Part shown: positions 9,394-18,250 of the stretch, in pieces
How the letters are laid out: each line of letters starts with the position of its first letter
Numbering within the stretch: the stretch's first letter is position 1
Assembly: GCF_900104655.1 (NCBI RefSeq)
Contig: NZ_FNWD01000002.1
Coordinates: forward strand, 372,001-436,000
DNA from: Millionella massiliensis
Lineage (GTDB): Bacteria > Bacteroidota > Bacteroidia > Bacteroidales > Rikenellaceae
DNA: 64,000 nucleotides
Direction of reading: 5' to 3'
Notes under the pieces: generated by a model
Database searches by the model: none
What the model was told of the DNA's origin: nothing
What the model saw: only the letters and a program-made list of their open reading frames with translations
Made by a program: the position numbers and the translations under genes

Positions 9394-10803
9394 ATGAAAA
9401 AAGCAATCGAGAAACTGCGCGAAATCTGGGGAAACAAGTGGGTCAAATTCTCCGTCGTGAGCGTGATCTACGTCCTCTGGTTCGTCGTGTGGACCCGGAA
9501 CCTCCTTTGGCTGCTCGGTGTTGCCGTCATTTACGACATCTACATCAGCAAATATATCAACCGCATCTGGCTCGACCGGTACCGCGCCTACAAAAAGGAA
9601 CACAAGGCCTTCCGCAAAACCATGGAGTGGGTCGAAGCGCTGCTCTTCGCCGTCGTGGTCGTCGTTCCGCTCAAGATCTACTTCTTCGGAATGTACGTCA
9701 TTCCCTCTTCCTCCATGGAGCAGACCCTGCTCACGGGCGACTACATCTTTGTCAGCAAGCTCAGCTACGGCCCCAAGATGCCCAATACGCCGCTCTCATT
9801 CCCCTTTGTGCAAAACACCCTGCCGCTGACCAAAACCACCCCCTCCTACCTGGAGTGGATCCACTGGCCCTACAAACGGCTCGCCGGAACGGACAGCGTA
9901 CGACGCGACGACGTGGTGGTTTTCAACTTTCCGGAGGGGGACACCGTTGCCCTCGGCAGCATCACCATCCCCGACGAATTCGGACGCAGCATGACAACCG
10001 ACGTATCGACCACCAGCTATTACGATCTGGTTCGGAACCTCGGCCGCGAAAAGGTGTATAGCGAACTCAAAGTACTTTACCGCCCTGTCGACAAGCGCGA
10101 GAACTACATCAAACGTTGTATCGCCCTGCCCGGTGACACCATTCAGGTCGTCGAAGGGAATGTACTGGTCAACGGCCAACCCCAAAAGGAGATTCCCGGC
10201 GTGCAGTACGTTTATATCGTAAGCGTCACTTCACCCATTGGCAATCAGGCCTTTGAACGCCTGGGCATTAACCCCGAAGAGATCGGTTACAACGCCGAAA
10301 TCGGACGTTACACCATGCCCCTCACGGCCGAGAATGTCGAACGACTGAAGAGCCTGCCTGAAGTGACCGACATCACCCGCTACGTCAACCGCATTCCGAG
10401 CGAATCGATCTTCCCCCACGACCCCATGCAATATCCATGGACCGAAGACATGTTCGGTCCGCTGTGGGTGCCCCGGGCCGGGGCGACCGTGCCGCTGAAC
10501 CTGACGACCCTCCCGCTTTACGAGCGAATCATCCGCAACTACGAAGGGAACGCATTGGATGTAAATCGGGCCGACAGTACGATTTACATCAACGGCTCGC
10601 TGGCAACCAGTTACACGTTCCAAATGGACTATTACTTCATGATGGGCGACAACCGACACAACTCGGCCGACTCACGATTCTGGGGTTTTGTACCCGTCGA
10701 CCACATCGAAGGTAAAGCCTCCTTCGTATGGCTCTCCATCACTCCCGGTAAAAATGTTTTCAGCGGTATCCGCTGGAACCGCATGTTCCGCGGCATACAC
10801 TAA
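9394..10803 (+). CDS. lepB: Signal peptidase I, long Bacteroidetes form
   Basis: Membrane serine protease that removes signal peptides from exported proteins. The 469-residue protein has two hydrophobic N-terminal stretches (about 19-48) and another at 82-99. The catalytic Ser is S107 in IPSSSMEQTLLTGD, the general-base Lys is K240 in YIKRCIALPGDTI, and box E is MMGDNRHNSADSRFWG. It is much longer than the E. coli enzyme because of insertions between the Ser and Lys boxes and between the Lys and GDNR boxes. The insertions are common in this phylum. It sits directly behind dapB. Confidence 0.95.
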   Translation: MKKAIEKLREIWGNKWVKFSVVSVIYVLWFVVWTRNLLWLLGVAVIYDIYISKYINRIWLDRYRAYKKEHKAFRKTMEWVEALLFAVVVVVPLKIYFFGMYVIPSSSMEQTLLTGDYIFVSKLSYGPKMPNTPLSFPFVQNTLPLTKTTPSYLEWIHWPYKRLAGTDSVRRDDVVVFNFPEGDTVALGSITIPDEFGRSMTTDVSTTSYYDLVRNLGREKVYSELKVLYRPVDKRENYIKRCIALPGDTIQVVEGNVLVNGQPQKEIPGVQYVYIVSVTSPIGNQAFERLGINPEEIGYNAEIGRYTMPLTAENVERLKSLPEVTDITRYVNRIPSESIFPHDPMQYPWTEDMFGPLWVPRAGATVPLNLTTLPLYERIIRNYEGNALDVNRADSTIYINGSLATSYTFQMDYYFMMGDNRHNSADSRFWGFVPVDHIEGKASFVWLSITPGKNVFSGIRWNRMFRGIH

Positions 10804-10857
10804 GCTAAAGTACAAATAACGAAGTCAAACAAAAACGTACCCAAACACTTACAATTT

Positions 10858-11742
10858 ATGAACGAAGCACTGAAGATAGTCGTTCTCGCCAAACAGGTTC
10901 CCGATACGCGGAACGTCGGCAAGGACGCTATGAAAGAGGACGGCACCGTCAACCGAGCAGCCCTGCCAGCCATCTTCAACCCCGAAGACCTGAATGCACT
11001 GGAACAAGCCCTGCGCATCAAGGACCGTTATCCGGAATCGACCATCACCATTCTCACCATGGGCCCGTTCCGTGCAGCAGAAGTGATCCGCGAAGCCATG
11101 TTCCGCGGAGCCGACGGCGGCGTACTTCTGACCGACCGCAAATTCGCCGGAGCCGATACCCTGGCCACCAGCTACACGCTGGCCTGCGCCATCCGTAAAA
11201 TGAATCCCGATCTGATCATCGCCGGCCGTCAGGCCATCGACGGCGATACCGCCCAGGTAGGGCCTCAGGTAGCCGAAAAACTCGGTCTGCCGCAGGTAAC
11301 CTACGCCGAAGCGATTGACGGCATCGACACACAGGCCGCTGAGATCACCATCCGCCGTCGTCTGGAACGCGGGGTCGAAACCGTCACCATGAAACTGCCC
11401 GGCGTCATCACCGTCAACGCCAGCGCTCCCGAATGCCGCCCGCGCAACGCCAAAATGGTGATGAAATACAAGCACGCCCGCACCGTCAGCGAAGTTCAGC
11501 AACAGCAGGAAGATTACTACATGGAGTTGCGTCAGGAACGCTCCTACCTCAGTATTCCGGAGTGGGGTGCCGCCGACGTGAATGCCGAAGAAGCATCGCT
11601 CGGTCTGAGCGGATCGCCGACCAAAGTGAAAAAAATCGAAAATATCGTCTTCCAGGCCAAAGAGGCCAAACACCTGACCGGAGAAGACGGCGATATCGAA
11701 GGACTTATCAAAGAACTCATCGCATCACATACAATCGGTTAA
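10858..11742 (+). CDS. etfB: Electron transfer flavoprotein, beta subunit
   Basis: Small subunit of the EtfAB heterodimer, which takes electrons from acyl-CoA dehydrogenases. The 294-residue protein begins with the family pattern KIVVLAKQVPDT and carries the AMP/FAD-binding signature near GRQAIDGDTAQVGPQVAE. The region VNASAPECRPRNAKM is also typical. The gene stands 38 bases before etfA and upstream of an acyl-CoA dehydrogenase, the expected redox partner. Whether this ETF is of the bifurcating type cannot be settled by eye. Confidence 0.95.
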   Translation: MNEALKIVVLAKQVPDTRNVGKDAMKEDGTVNRAALPAIFNPEDLNALEQALRIKDRYPESTITILTMGPFRAAEVIREAMFRGADGGVLLTDRKFAGADTLATSYTLACAIRKMNPDLIIAGRQAIDGDTAQVGPQVAEKLGLPQVTYAEAIDGIDTQAAEITIRRRLERGVETVTMKLPGVITVNASAPECRPRNAKMVMKYKHARTVSEVQQQQEDYYMELRQERSYLSIPEWGAADVNAEEASLGLSGSPTKVKKIENIVFQAKEAKHLTGEDGDIEGLIKELIASHTIG

Positions 11743-11780
11743 TCTCACTCACCTAAACTCACACTTCAAAAGGAATTACC

Positions 11781-12800
11781 ATGAACAACATATTCGTTTA
11801 TTGCGAGATTGAAGACGGGAAAGTGGCCGACGTTTCGCTGGAACTGCTCACCAAAGCACGTGCCCTGGCCCAGACCCTCGGCTGCAAAGTCGAAGCACTC
11901 GCCATCGGACACAACCTCCAGGGAATCGAAACGCAGCTGGCCGCCTACGGCGCCGAAATCGTCCACGTAGCCGACGGCGAAGAGTTGGCACCCTTCCGCA
12001 CGCTGCCTCACGCCTCGATCATCTGCGGCGTGTTCAAGGCCGAACAGCCCCAAATCGCCCTCTTCGGAGCCACCTGCGTCGGCCGTGACCTCGCCCCGCG
12101 CGTATCGTCGGCCCTGCACAGCGGCCTGACCGCCGACTGTACCTCGCTCGAAATCGGCGACCACACCGAAGCCCGCACCGGTAAAGAGTACAAAAACCTG
12201 CTCTATCAGATCCGTCCGGCCTTCGGCGGCAACATCATCGCAACCATCATCAACCCCGATCATCGTCCCCAGATGGCCACCGTACGCGAAGGTGTCATGA
12301 AGATGGAACCCGTTGCCAACCCCGCACCCGCCGAAGTTAAAACCGTCGACTACAAACAATACCTCAGCGACACCGACTTTGCCGTGAAGATCATCGCCCG
12401 CGAAATGGAAGAGCGCAAAATCAACATCAAAGGCGCCTCCATCATCGTTGCCGGCGGTTACGGCATGGGATCCAAAGAGGGATTCGGTCTGCTGTACCAA
12501 CTGGCTGAAGTGCTCGGCGCCGAAGTCGGAGCATCGCGTGCAGCCGTCGACGCAGGCTTTGCCGAACACGAACGTCAGATTGGTCAAACCGGCGTTACCG
12601 TACGCCCGAAACTCTACATCGCCTGCGGTATTTCGGGCCAGATTCAGCACACCGCCGGTATGGACGGCAGCTCGATGGTCATCTCGATCAACACCGACCC
12701 CGATGCCCCCATCAACAAAATTGCCGACTACGCCATCGTGGGTGACGTCAATACCGTCATTCCCAAGATGATCAAATACTACAAACAGAACAGCAAGTAG
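11781..12800 (+). CDS. etfA: Electron transfer flavoprotein, alpha subunit
   Basis: Large, FAD-binding subunit of EtfAB, 339 residues. The C-terminal FAD domain is clear: IIVAGGYGMGSKEGF, EVGASRAAVDAGF, QIGQTGVTVRPKLYIACGISGQIQH and SINTDPDAPINKIADYAIVGD. The N-terminal domain begins IFVYCEIEDGKVADVSLE. It is followed 6 bases later by a gene for a secreted protein and then the dehydrogenase, so the four genes form a probable transcription unit. Confidence 0.95.
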   Translation: MNNIFVYCEIEDGKVADVSLELLTKARALAQTLGCKVEALAIGHNLQGIETQLAAYGAEIVHVADGEELAPFRTLPHASIICGVFKAEQPQIALFGATCVGRDLAPRVSSALHSGLTADCTSLEIGDHTEARTGKEYKNLLYQIRPAFGGNIIATIINPDHRPQMATVREGVMKMEPVANPAPAEVKTVDYKQYLSDTDFAVKIIAREMEERKINIKGASIIVAGGYGMGSKEGFGLLYQLAEVLGAEVGASRAAVDAGFAEHERQIGQTGVTVRPKLYIACGISGQIQHTAGMDGSSMVISINTDPDAPINKIADYAIVGDVNTVIPKMIKYYKQNSK

Positions 12801-12806
12801 TTCTCC

Positions 12807-13499
12807 ATGCACCGCAAAATATTGTCCGCAATTGCAGCACTCGCCCTCGCCGGAGGAGTCGCATCGGCCCAACGCATCGAGCCGGTCGATCCCAACGTGC
12901 AGGATATTATCCGGACGCTCAATGCCAACGGATACGAGTTCTACAGCTTCGACCTCAGTACATTCAACGACAAGACCTATGAGATCGAAGTGTACATCCA
13001 GGAAGGCGACAGTACCGGTCTGCTCACAGACAATGAAATTCGCGGTGCGGGTTGGCAGAGCCGACGATTTTTGAAAGATATTCCCGAAGAGTATCGGCAG
13101 AAAGTAACACCCATCGATCCAGTGACCGGACTGATCGACCAAATCTCCCGAATCGGCATATCCATAGCTCCAGAAACCGATTCAACGGTAATCGCTCGCA
13201 TCAGTCTCGGAAAATACGGAATATCACAGGTATTAAAACAACAGCCGATCATACGCTACAAGGAGGGTCAGCAGATCCTGTATCGCACGTACGGAGTTCG
13301 ATCTTTCAAAATCGAAACATTTGAATCCGGGAAAGACATTCCGCTGGTAATGTATGCCTCCTATTGGTTTGATCCACAAGCCAATTCGTATCGTCTGTGC
13401 GGAGAGGAGGAGATCGACCCCGACCTGTCGACACCCATCCTGAAAAACATCCCGCATTACTACGTAATCGGGATTCGGCTGACCGAAAAACCCGAATAA
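12807..13499 (+). CDS. Secreted protein of unknown function in the etf cluster
   Basis: A 230-residue protein with a clear N-terminal signal peptide (MHRKILSAIAALALAGGVASAQ, cleavage after ASA). The mature part is mixed alpha/beta with no motif I recognise. It contains repeated charged stretches such as YEIEVYIQEGDSTGLL and YGVRSFKIETFESGKD and no cysteine pairs or membrane segments. It lies between etfA and the acyl-CoA dehydrogenase gene in the same direction with short gaps (6 and 38 bases). The location suggests co-expression with beta-oxidation-type enzymes. A periplasmic protein among cytosolic ones is unexpected, and I assign no function. Confidence 0.75.
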   Translation: MHRKILSAIAALALAGGVASAQRIEPVDPNVQDIIRTLNANGYEFYSFDLSTFNDKTYEIEVYIQEGDSTGLLTDNEIRGAGWQSRRFLKDIPEEYRQKVTPIDPVTGLIDQISRIGISIAPETDSTVIARISLGKYGISQVLKQQPIIRYKEGQQILYRTYGVRSFKIETFESGKDIPLVMYASYWFDPQANSYRLCGEEEIDPDLSTPILKNIPHYYVIGIRLTEKPE

Positions 13500-13537
13500 A
13501 CCATCCCAACAGGTTTAAACCCTTTAACTTACAAGCA

Positions 13538-15283
13538 ATGGCCAACTTCTTTTTAGATAACAAAGACCTTCAATACCATCTGGGGCACCCCCTGATGAAA
13601 AAGATCGTGGACCTCAAAGAGCAGGGCTTCCGCGACAAAGACCAATACGACTACGCGCCGGTAGACTTCGAAGACGCCATCGACAGCTATAAGCGCGTCC
13701 TCGAAATCGTGGGCGACGTCACCGCCAACACCATCGCCCCCAACGCCGATTCCGTGGATAAAGAGGGCCCCCGTGTCGAAAACGACCGCGTGATCTATGC
13801 CCGCGGCACTCAGGAAAACCACGACATGCTGACCCAGGCCGGCGTTTACGGCATCTCGCTGCCGCGCCGCTTCGGCGGTCTCAACTTCCCGCTCGTTCCC
13901 TACGTCATGACCTGCGAACTGGTCAGCCGCGCCGATGCCGGTTTCGGAAATATCTGGGGATTGCAGGACTGTGCCGAAACCCTCCACGAATTCGCCAGCG
14001 AAGAGATCAATGCCGAATTCCTCCCGCAGATTAACAAAGGTGCCACGGCAGCCATGGACCTCACCGAGCCCGATGCCGGTTCGGACCTTCAAGCCGTGAT
14101 GCTCAAAGCCACCCCGAATCCCGATAAACCCGGCGAATGGTTGCTTAACGGCGTGAAACGCTTCATCACCAACGGTGACGGCGATATCTCGCTCGTATTG
14201 GCACGCTCCGAAGAGGGTACCACCGACGCCCGCGGTCTCTCGCTGTTCGTCTATGACAAGAAGAACATGGCGGTCAAAGTGCGTCGCATCGAGCACAAAC
14301 TCGGGATCATCGGTTCGCCGACCTGCGAACTGGTCTTCACCAACGCTCCCGCAAAACTCGTCGGTGACCGCAAAATGGGGCTTATCAAATACGTTATGGC
14401 CCTGATGAACTCGGCCCGTCTGGGTATCGGCGCCCAATCGGTCGGCATCATGGAAGCCGCCTATCGCGAAGCCCTCAAATACGCCCATGAACGCGAACAG
14501 TTCGGCAAACCGATCATCCAGTTCCCGGCCGTGTACGAACTGCTGACCAACATGAAAGCCCGTCTGCAGGCCAGCCGCGCACTGCTGTATGAAACCGCCC
14601 GCTTCGTAGACGTCTACAAGAACTACTTCCACATCGAAAAAGAGCGCAAACTCACCAAAGAGGAACGCGACGAGATGAAGAAGTACCAGAAACTGGCAGA
14701 CGCATACACCCCGCTGCTGAAACTCTTCTCGTCGGAGTACAGCAACAGCGTGGCATACGATGCACTGCAAATTCACGGCGGTTCGGGCTTCATGAAAGAT
14801 TACGCCATCGAACGCATCTACCGCGACGCCCGTATCACCACCATCTACGAAGGGACCTCGCAACTGCAGGTAGTGGCAGCCATCCGCGGCGTCACCACCG
14901 GCGTGCTGCTCGGCCAGATGCAGGGGTATGAGGCCATCAAACCCGTCGCAGAGATGGAAAACCAGTACCGTACGCTCGTTGCCATGCGCCAACAGTACGA
15001 AGAGGCCGTGAAGAACGTACACGAACTTTCGAGCCAGGATTCCGAACTGCTCGACTTCCACGCACGCCGACTGGTTGAAATGGGCGGTTACATCATCATG
15101 GGCCACCTGATGCTGCAACAGGCCAGCGATCCCGAAGTAGGGGAGAACTACCGCATTTCCGCCATTGCCTTCATCAAAGAGGGTGAGGCCAAATGCAATG
15201 CTCACCTCACCTATATCAAAGGCTCTGACCCTGACAGCCTCGGGTACTTCAAGATGGTACTCGACGAAAACGTCGAAGCATAA
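13538..15283 (+). CDS. Acyl-CoA dehydrogenase, long form
   Basis: FAD-dependent acyl-CoA dehydrogenase of 581 residues that should pass electrons to the EtfAB encoded just upstream. I start it at the ATG at 13538 (MANFFLDNKDLQYHLGHP); the frame runs open into the previous gene but that part is not dehydrogenase-like. Family signatures are DLTEPDAGSDLQAV, RFITNG, LGIIGSPTCEL, REQFGKPI and LQIHGGSGFMKDYAIERIYRDARI. The expected catalytic Glu is E438 in TTIYEGTSQLQ. The extra C-terminal domain of about 130 residues is typical of long Bacteroidetes/AcdA-like members. The acyl-chain preference cannot be told from sequence. Confidence 0.92.
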   Translation: MANFFLDNKDLQYHLGHPLMKKIVDLKEQGFRDKDQYDYAPVDFEDAIDSYKRVLEIVGDVTANTIAPNADSVDKEGPRVENDRVIYARGTQENHDMLTQAGVYGISLPRRFGGLNFPLVPYVMTCELVSRADAGFGNIWGLQDCAETLHEFASEEINAEFLPQINKGATAAMDLTEPDAGSDLQAVMLKATPNPDKPGEWLLNGVKRFITNGDGDISLVLARSEEGTTDARGLSLFVYDKKNMAVKVRRIEHKLGIIGSPTCELVFTNAPAKLVGDRKMGLIKYVMALMNSARLGIGAQSVGIMEAAYREALKYAHEREQFGKPIIQFPAVYELLTNMKARLQASRALLYETARFVDVYKNYFHIEKERKLTKEERDEMKKYQKLADAYTPLLKLFSSEYSNSVAYDALQIHGGSGFMKDYAIERIYRDARITTIYEGTSQLQVVAAIRGVTTGVLLGQMQGYEAIKPVAEMENQYRTLVAMRQQYEEAVKNVHELSSQDSELLDFHARRLVEMGGYIIMGHLMLQQASDPEVGENYRISAIAFIKEGEAKCNAHLTYIKGSDPDSLGYFKMVLDENVEA

Positions 15284-15321
15284 GGTTTCGGGATGCACCG
15301 CATCCCACTAAAGTTTTTCTG

Positions 15322-15345
15322 GTTCTCTTTGTTCACAAAGAGAAC
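15322..15345. repeat. Near-perfect palindromic hairpin
   Basis: An 11-bp inverted repeat, GTTCTCTTTGT / ACAAAGAGAAC, with only two bases between the arms, followed by a GC-rich GCCCGCGCGGCGAGCGC stretch. It lacks a T-run, so it is not an obvious terminator. It may be a dispersed intergenic repeat. Confidence 0.5.
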
Positions 15346-15364
15346 GCCCGCGCGGCGAGCGCAC

Positions 15365-15415
15365 AAATTGAGTGAGCTGTTGATTTTACATGATCAACAG
15401 CTCACTCAATTTTAA
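15365..15415. terminator. Strong terminator hairpin, possibly bidirectional
   Basis: A perfect 20-bp stem (15365-15384 with 15393-15412) with the 8-base loop TTTACATG. The AT-rich ends give T residues downstream on both strands (TTT on plus, TTTGTGC on minus). It ends the etf/acyl-CoA dehydrogenase unit and may also serve the convergent Omp85-like gene. Confidence 0.8.
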
Positions 15416-15623
15416 ATACCCCTCAGGGTTATGCTCCTTCTAAATACCTTAAAGATTTATCCAAAGAAAACACCTCAGCCTATCCCATTTCCCAAAAAGA
15501 ACGCCGTCCGGACATTGAACTTCCGTCCGTTAGCACCTATCCATAACGAACCTCATTTCTCCCCCAATAACACACTCATCCACGTATAATAACTTTCGCC
15601 ATTAATATCCCACCCCCAAGATA

Positions 15624-17516
15624 CTACTGATAAGGAATAATCTGAGGCTGCCTCGGAGCAAAATTGCCCTCCTCAAAATTCTGTTCGTTCGAGATTGAAA
15701 AATAGCTGTATCCCACCTCGGGCGGTCGATTGAAGGCATATCCGAGACGAATCTCGATATTATTGAAAATCAGACGTTCATTCTTGATTCGTACCCCGGC
15801 CCCAATGGCCCCGGTAAAACGATTACGAAAAATATTGTTATTGTAACCCAGCCACCCGGCGTCACCAAACAGGAAAAATGCAAACCGAAACTGATACAGA
15901 TATAACGGTGTGAACAGTACCGTTTCAGTGCTGAGCGTCATCCGATTATAACCCGTCATCCAGCTGTTCGCCGAGAGTCCGCGGATACCCAACCCCTGTT
16001 GCTTTTCATACCTCAAAGCCTCGCGTTCCCCCTCCAGTCGATTGAATCCCATTGTGGTAGAAAGTTGCAGGAATTGGCGGATATAGTTGGTCCGCAAGCG
16101 TACCAGCGGAGAGAAATACTTCAACTGCCCCTTGATGACAGACTGCTGAGGGGTATAGTCCGACGTGAAATAGGAACCGAGTGCAACCCCTCCTTCCAAA
16201 TAATGATTTCCCAATAAATTACCCCAATAAAACCGAAGGCCCCAATAGTCACGTGCACCGAGCCATACGTCCCACTGCCGACCTCCAATCAACTCGGCAC
16301 GAAAACCATAGGGCAAGTCTTCGGTACGACCGTAGCCGTAAATCATGTTCCCCTGGAAGTAGTTGCGCCGTGCCACGCCGACACTGACCAGAAACTGAAT
16401 ATCGTTATGATAGTAGGGGTTCAACGTCTCGCTTAGCGGCGGTGCATTCATAAACTGCTCTTTGGTCAGCGAGACAGCCGTATAGATACTCGTTCCGTTC
16501 CTCCAGTTCAGACACCAAGATTTGCCGCCCCATCCGCCCAACTGCAGTTTGTTGATATAGTAGGACGTGTCGCTAAGGGTCATGTCCTCACGGGCATAGG
16601 TGCGCCCGACGTTGATCCCATAGCCCCAGTCGGAGGGCAGTATAAAAGGATGATCGACCGAAAATTGACCGCTGTTGCAATTAGCCCCGACCCCCATCTG
16701 CAAAGCAACGTCGGTAAAAGAACCGAGCAAATTGCGGGCCGTATAATTGATCTGCGTACCAATGTTACTGAGACCCTGTTCGCTCGAAAAGGTCAGTTTG
16801 AGTTCATCGCCCAGGCCCAGAAAGTTTCGATCGAACACAGCCAGACGTTTGTCGATGCTTCCGACCTTGACGTCGGCACTGATTGACCAGTTGTCACGGG
16901 CAAAAATGCTGACGGTCACGGCTGTCGAATCATTCGGGTCCTCCATGACCACGAAATAGGCCGTCGCAAGATTAGGTAGATTACGCAGCAACTCTTCGTT
17001 GATCCCCATGGCATAGGGATTGACCGTATCGCCGACTTCAAACAGCAGATTCTGCATCAGCTGCTTCTTTCGGGTGGGAATATGGATTTTGTCCATCAAT
17101 CGCGGCAGCCAGCCGATCTCGACCGATGAGTCGCGCGGCGAGAAGACGTTGGCATGGGTCAGGTGGATCGCCGAGATGCGTTTGCCGGAAAACTGTTCGA
17201 AATAGCGCCGGTTCTGCTTGAAGTCGAGTGAGGGCATCCCTTCGTCGCTGCTGTTGCCGGCGCGTATCAGTGAACGAAAGAGAAAACGGGTCAACGGATT
17301 TTTGTATTCACGCATCCGAAGCGTGTCGTAGAATGCGTCGGCTTTTTCGCTCTGCTCGCGATAGTTGAAGGGAACGATCGCATTCTCGCTATGTATCTGT
17401 TCGTCGTAATTTCGGGAGGACCTGGCTCGGCCCGTTGAAGGTGGAGTCTGGCCGTTGGCAATGGCGGCCAGACTAAATAGAAAGAGAGTAAAGGCAATAT
17501 GTCTGCATCTACACAT
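15624..17516 (-). CDS. Omp85/BamA-superfamily outer-membrane protein
   Basis: A 630-residue protein with a signal peptide (HIAFTLFLFSLAAIANGQ). A long soluble N-terminal part follows (about 25-250), with one POTRA-like segment around LLFEVGDTVNPYAMGINEELLRNLP. The C-terminal half has alternating amphipathic beta-strands rich in Tyr, Trp and Gly, like a surface-antigen beta-barrel. A GNLLGNHYLEGGVALGSYF strand and INYTARNLLGSFTDVALQMG are examples. The last residues are polar rather than the usual terminal Phe. It may be a lipoprotein/LPS export or assembly factor; its cargo is unknown. Its ATG overlaps the upstream gene by 8 bases. Confidence 0.78.
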   Translation of the reverse strand: MCRCRHIAFTLFLFSLAAIANGQTPPSTGRARSSRNYDEQIHSENAIVPFNYREQSEKADAFYDTLRMREYKNPLTRFLFRSLIRAGNSSDEGMPSLDFKQNRRYFEQFSGKRISAIHLTHANVFSPRDSSVEIGWLPRLMDKIHIPTRKKQLMQNLLFEVGDTVNPYAMGINEELLRNLPNLATAYFVVMEDPNDSTAVTVSIFARDNWSISADVKVGSIDKRLAVFDRNFLGLGDELKLTFSSEQGLSNIGTQINYTARNLLGSFTDVALQMGVGANCNSGQFSVDHPFILPSDWGYGINVGRTYAREDMTLSDTSYYINKLQLGGWGGKSWCLNWRNGTSIYTAVSLTKEQFMNAPPLSETLNPYYHNDIQFLVSVGVARRNYFQGNMIYGYGRTEDLPYGFRAELIGGRQWDVWLGARDYWGLRFYWGNLLGNHYLEGGVALGSYFTSDYTPQQSVIKGQLKYFSPLVRLRTNYIRQFLQLSTTMGFNRLEGEREALRYEKQQGLGIRGLSANSWMTGYNRMTLSTETVLFTPLYLYQFRFAFFLFGDAGWLGYNNNIFRNRFTGAIGAGVRIKNERLIFNNIEIRLGYAFNRPPEVGYSYFSISNEQNFEEGNFAPRQPQIIPYQ

Positions 17517-18216
17517 CGTCTGAGCGGAACTGATACCCCAACCGTTTCCCGGTTTGGAGTTTCGAGTTCTCGATTTTCGTATTCATCTGGTCGACGGTGA
17601 CCAGTTTGATGGTGTCGTAGGGCGGGACGAGCAGGTCGAAATCCAGCGTATAGGCCATGGTGTTTTCGATAATCTCGGTCAGCGCCTCGGGCGTAATGGC
17701 TCCCTGGCCAAAGCGGTCGTGACGGAAGGTCACCTGCCGTTTGCCTTCGACCATGTATTGGAAGTCACGGTTGATGAAGATACGGGCCACGAGATACCCC
17801 TCGTCGGCCGAACGGTTGTATTTGAACGAGTCGGACAGGAAGTTGTAGATATTGATAATGCCGCAATAGGCGTTCTGCTTGTCCTGTTTGACGTAGGAGT
17901 TCTGCCAGATGATATTCTCGCGTTCGAACTGGAATACGTTGGTGTGCATGCTGAAAATCAGGATATCGCCGGCCATCTGGAGCTGGGCTTCGAATTTACC
18001 GCGATCGCGATACTCCATCTTCACACGTTTGTCGGTCGTTCCTTCCAGCTGTTCGTTCACCTCCACGGCGTACTCCTGCAGGATCTCTTTCAACTGGCCG
18101 AAAACCTGCTGGGTGTTGTCGAAAATATGTTGCAACAGGGCTGATTTGGTTCTCAGCGTTTCGATAATCTGTTCGCGTTTGCTGTCAACGGCGGATGTCG
18201 TCGTAGTCTCTTCCAT
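17509..18216 (-). CDS. Conserved protein of unknown function
   Basis: A 235-residue soluble protein without signal or membrane segments. The N-terminal third is helical and charged (REQIIETLRTKSALLQHIFDNTQ), and the rest looks alpha/beta with many aromatic residues. I recognise no catalytic motif. It lies 34 bases after kdsA and overlaps the Omp85-like gene by 8 bases. That makes a kdsA-unknown-Omp85 unit and hints at a role linked to the envelope, but this is only context. Confidence 0.72.
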   Translation of the reverse strand: MEETTTTSAVDSKREQIIETLRTKSALLQHIFDNTQQVFGQLKEILQEYAVEVNEQLEGTTDKRVKMEYRDRGKFEAQLQMAGDILIFSMHTNVFQFERENIIWQNSYVKQDKQNAYCGIINIYNFLSDSFKYNRSADEGYLVARIFINRDFQYMVEGKRQVTFRHDRFGQGAITPEALTEIIENTMAYTLDFDLLVPPYDTIKLVTVDQMNTKIENSKLQTGKRLGYQFRSDDV

Positions 18217-18250
18217 CTTGGGGTTTAAAATGTATGGTATCGGGGTTGGG

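Larger units (their letters stand above)
15284..15623. other. Intergenic region between convergent genes
   Basis: This 340-base gap separates the acyl-CoA dehydrogenase gene (plus) from the Omp85-like gene (minus). It holds two hairpins (listed separately) in its first 130 bases. From about 15416 to 15623 I see no ORF or RNA motif. Confidence 0.6.

Noticed and set aside
7066-9603. 845-codon minus-strand ORF over purA and dapB
   Set aside because: Antisense of two complete enzyme genes; no motifs of its own.
13553-15298. 581-codon minus-strand ORF over the acyl-CoA dehydrogenase gene
   Set aside because: Antisense shadow, His/Val/Phe-rich, no motifs.
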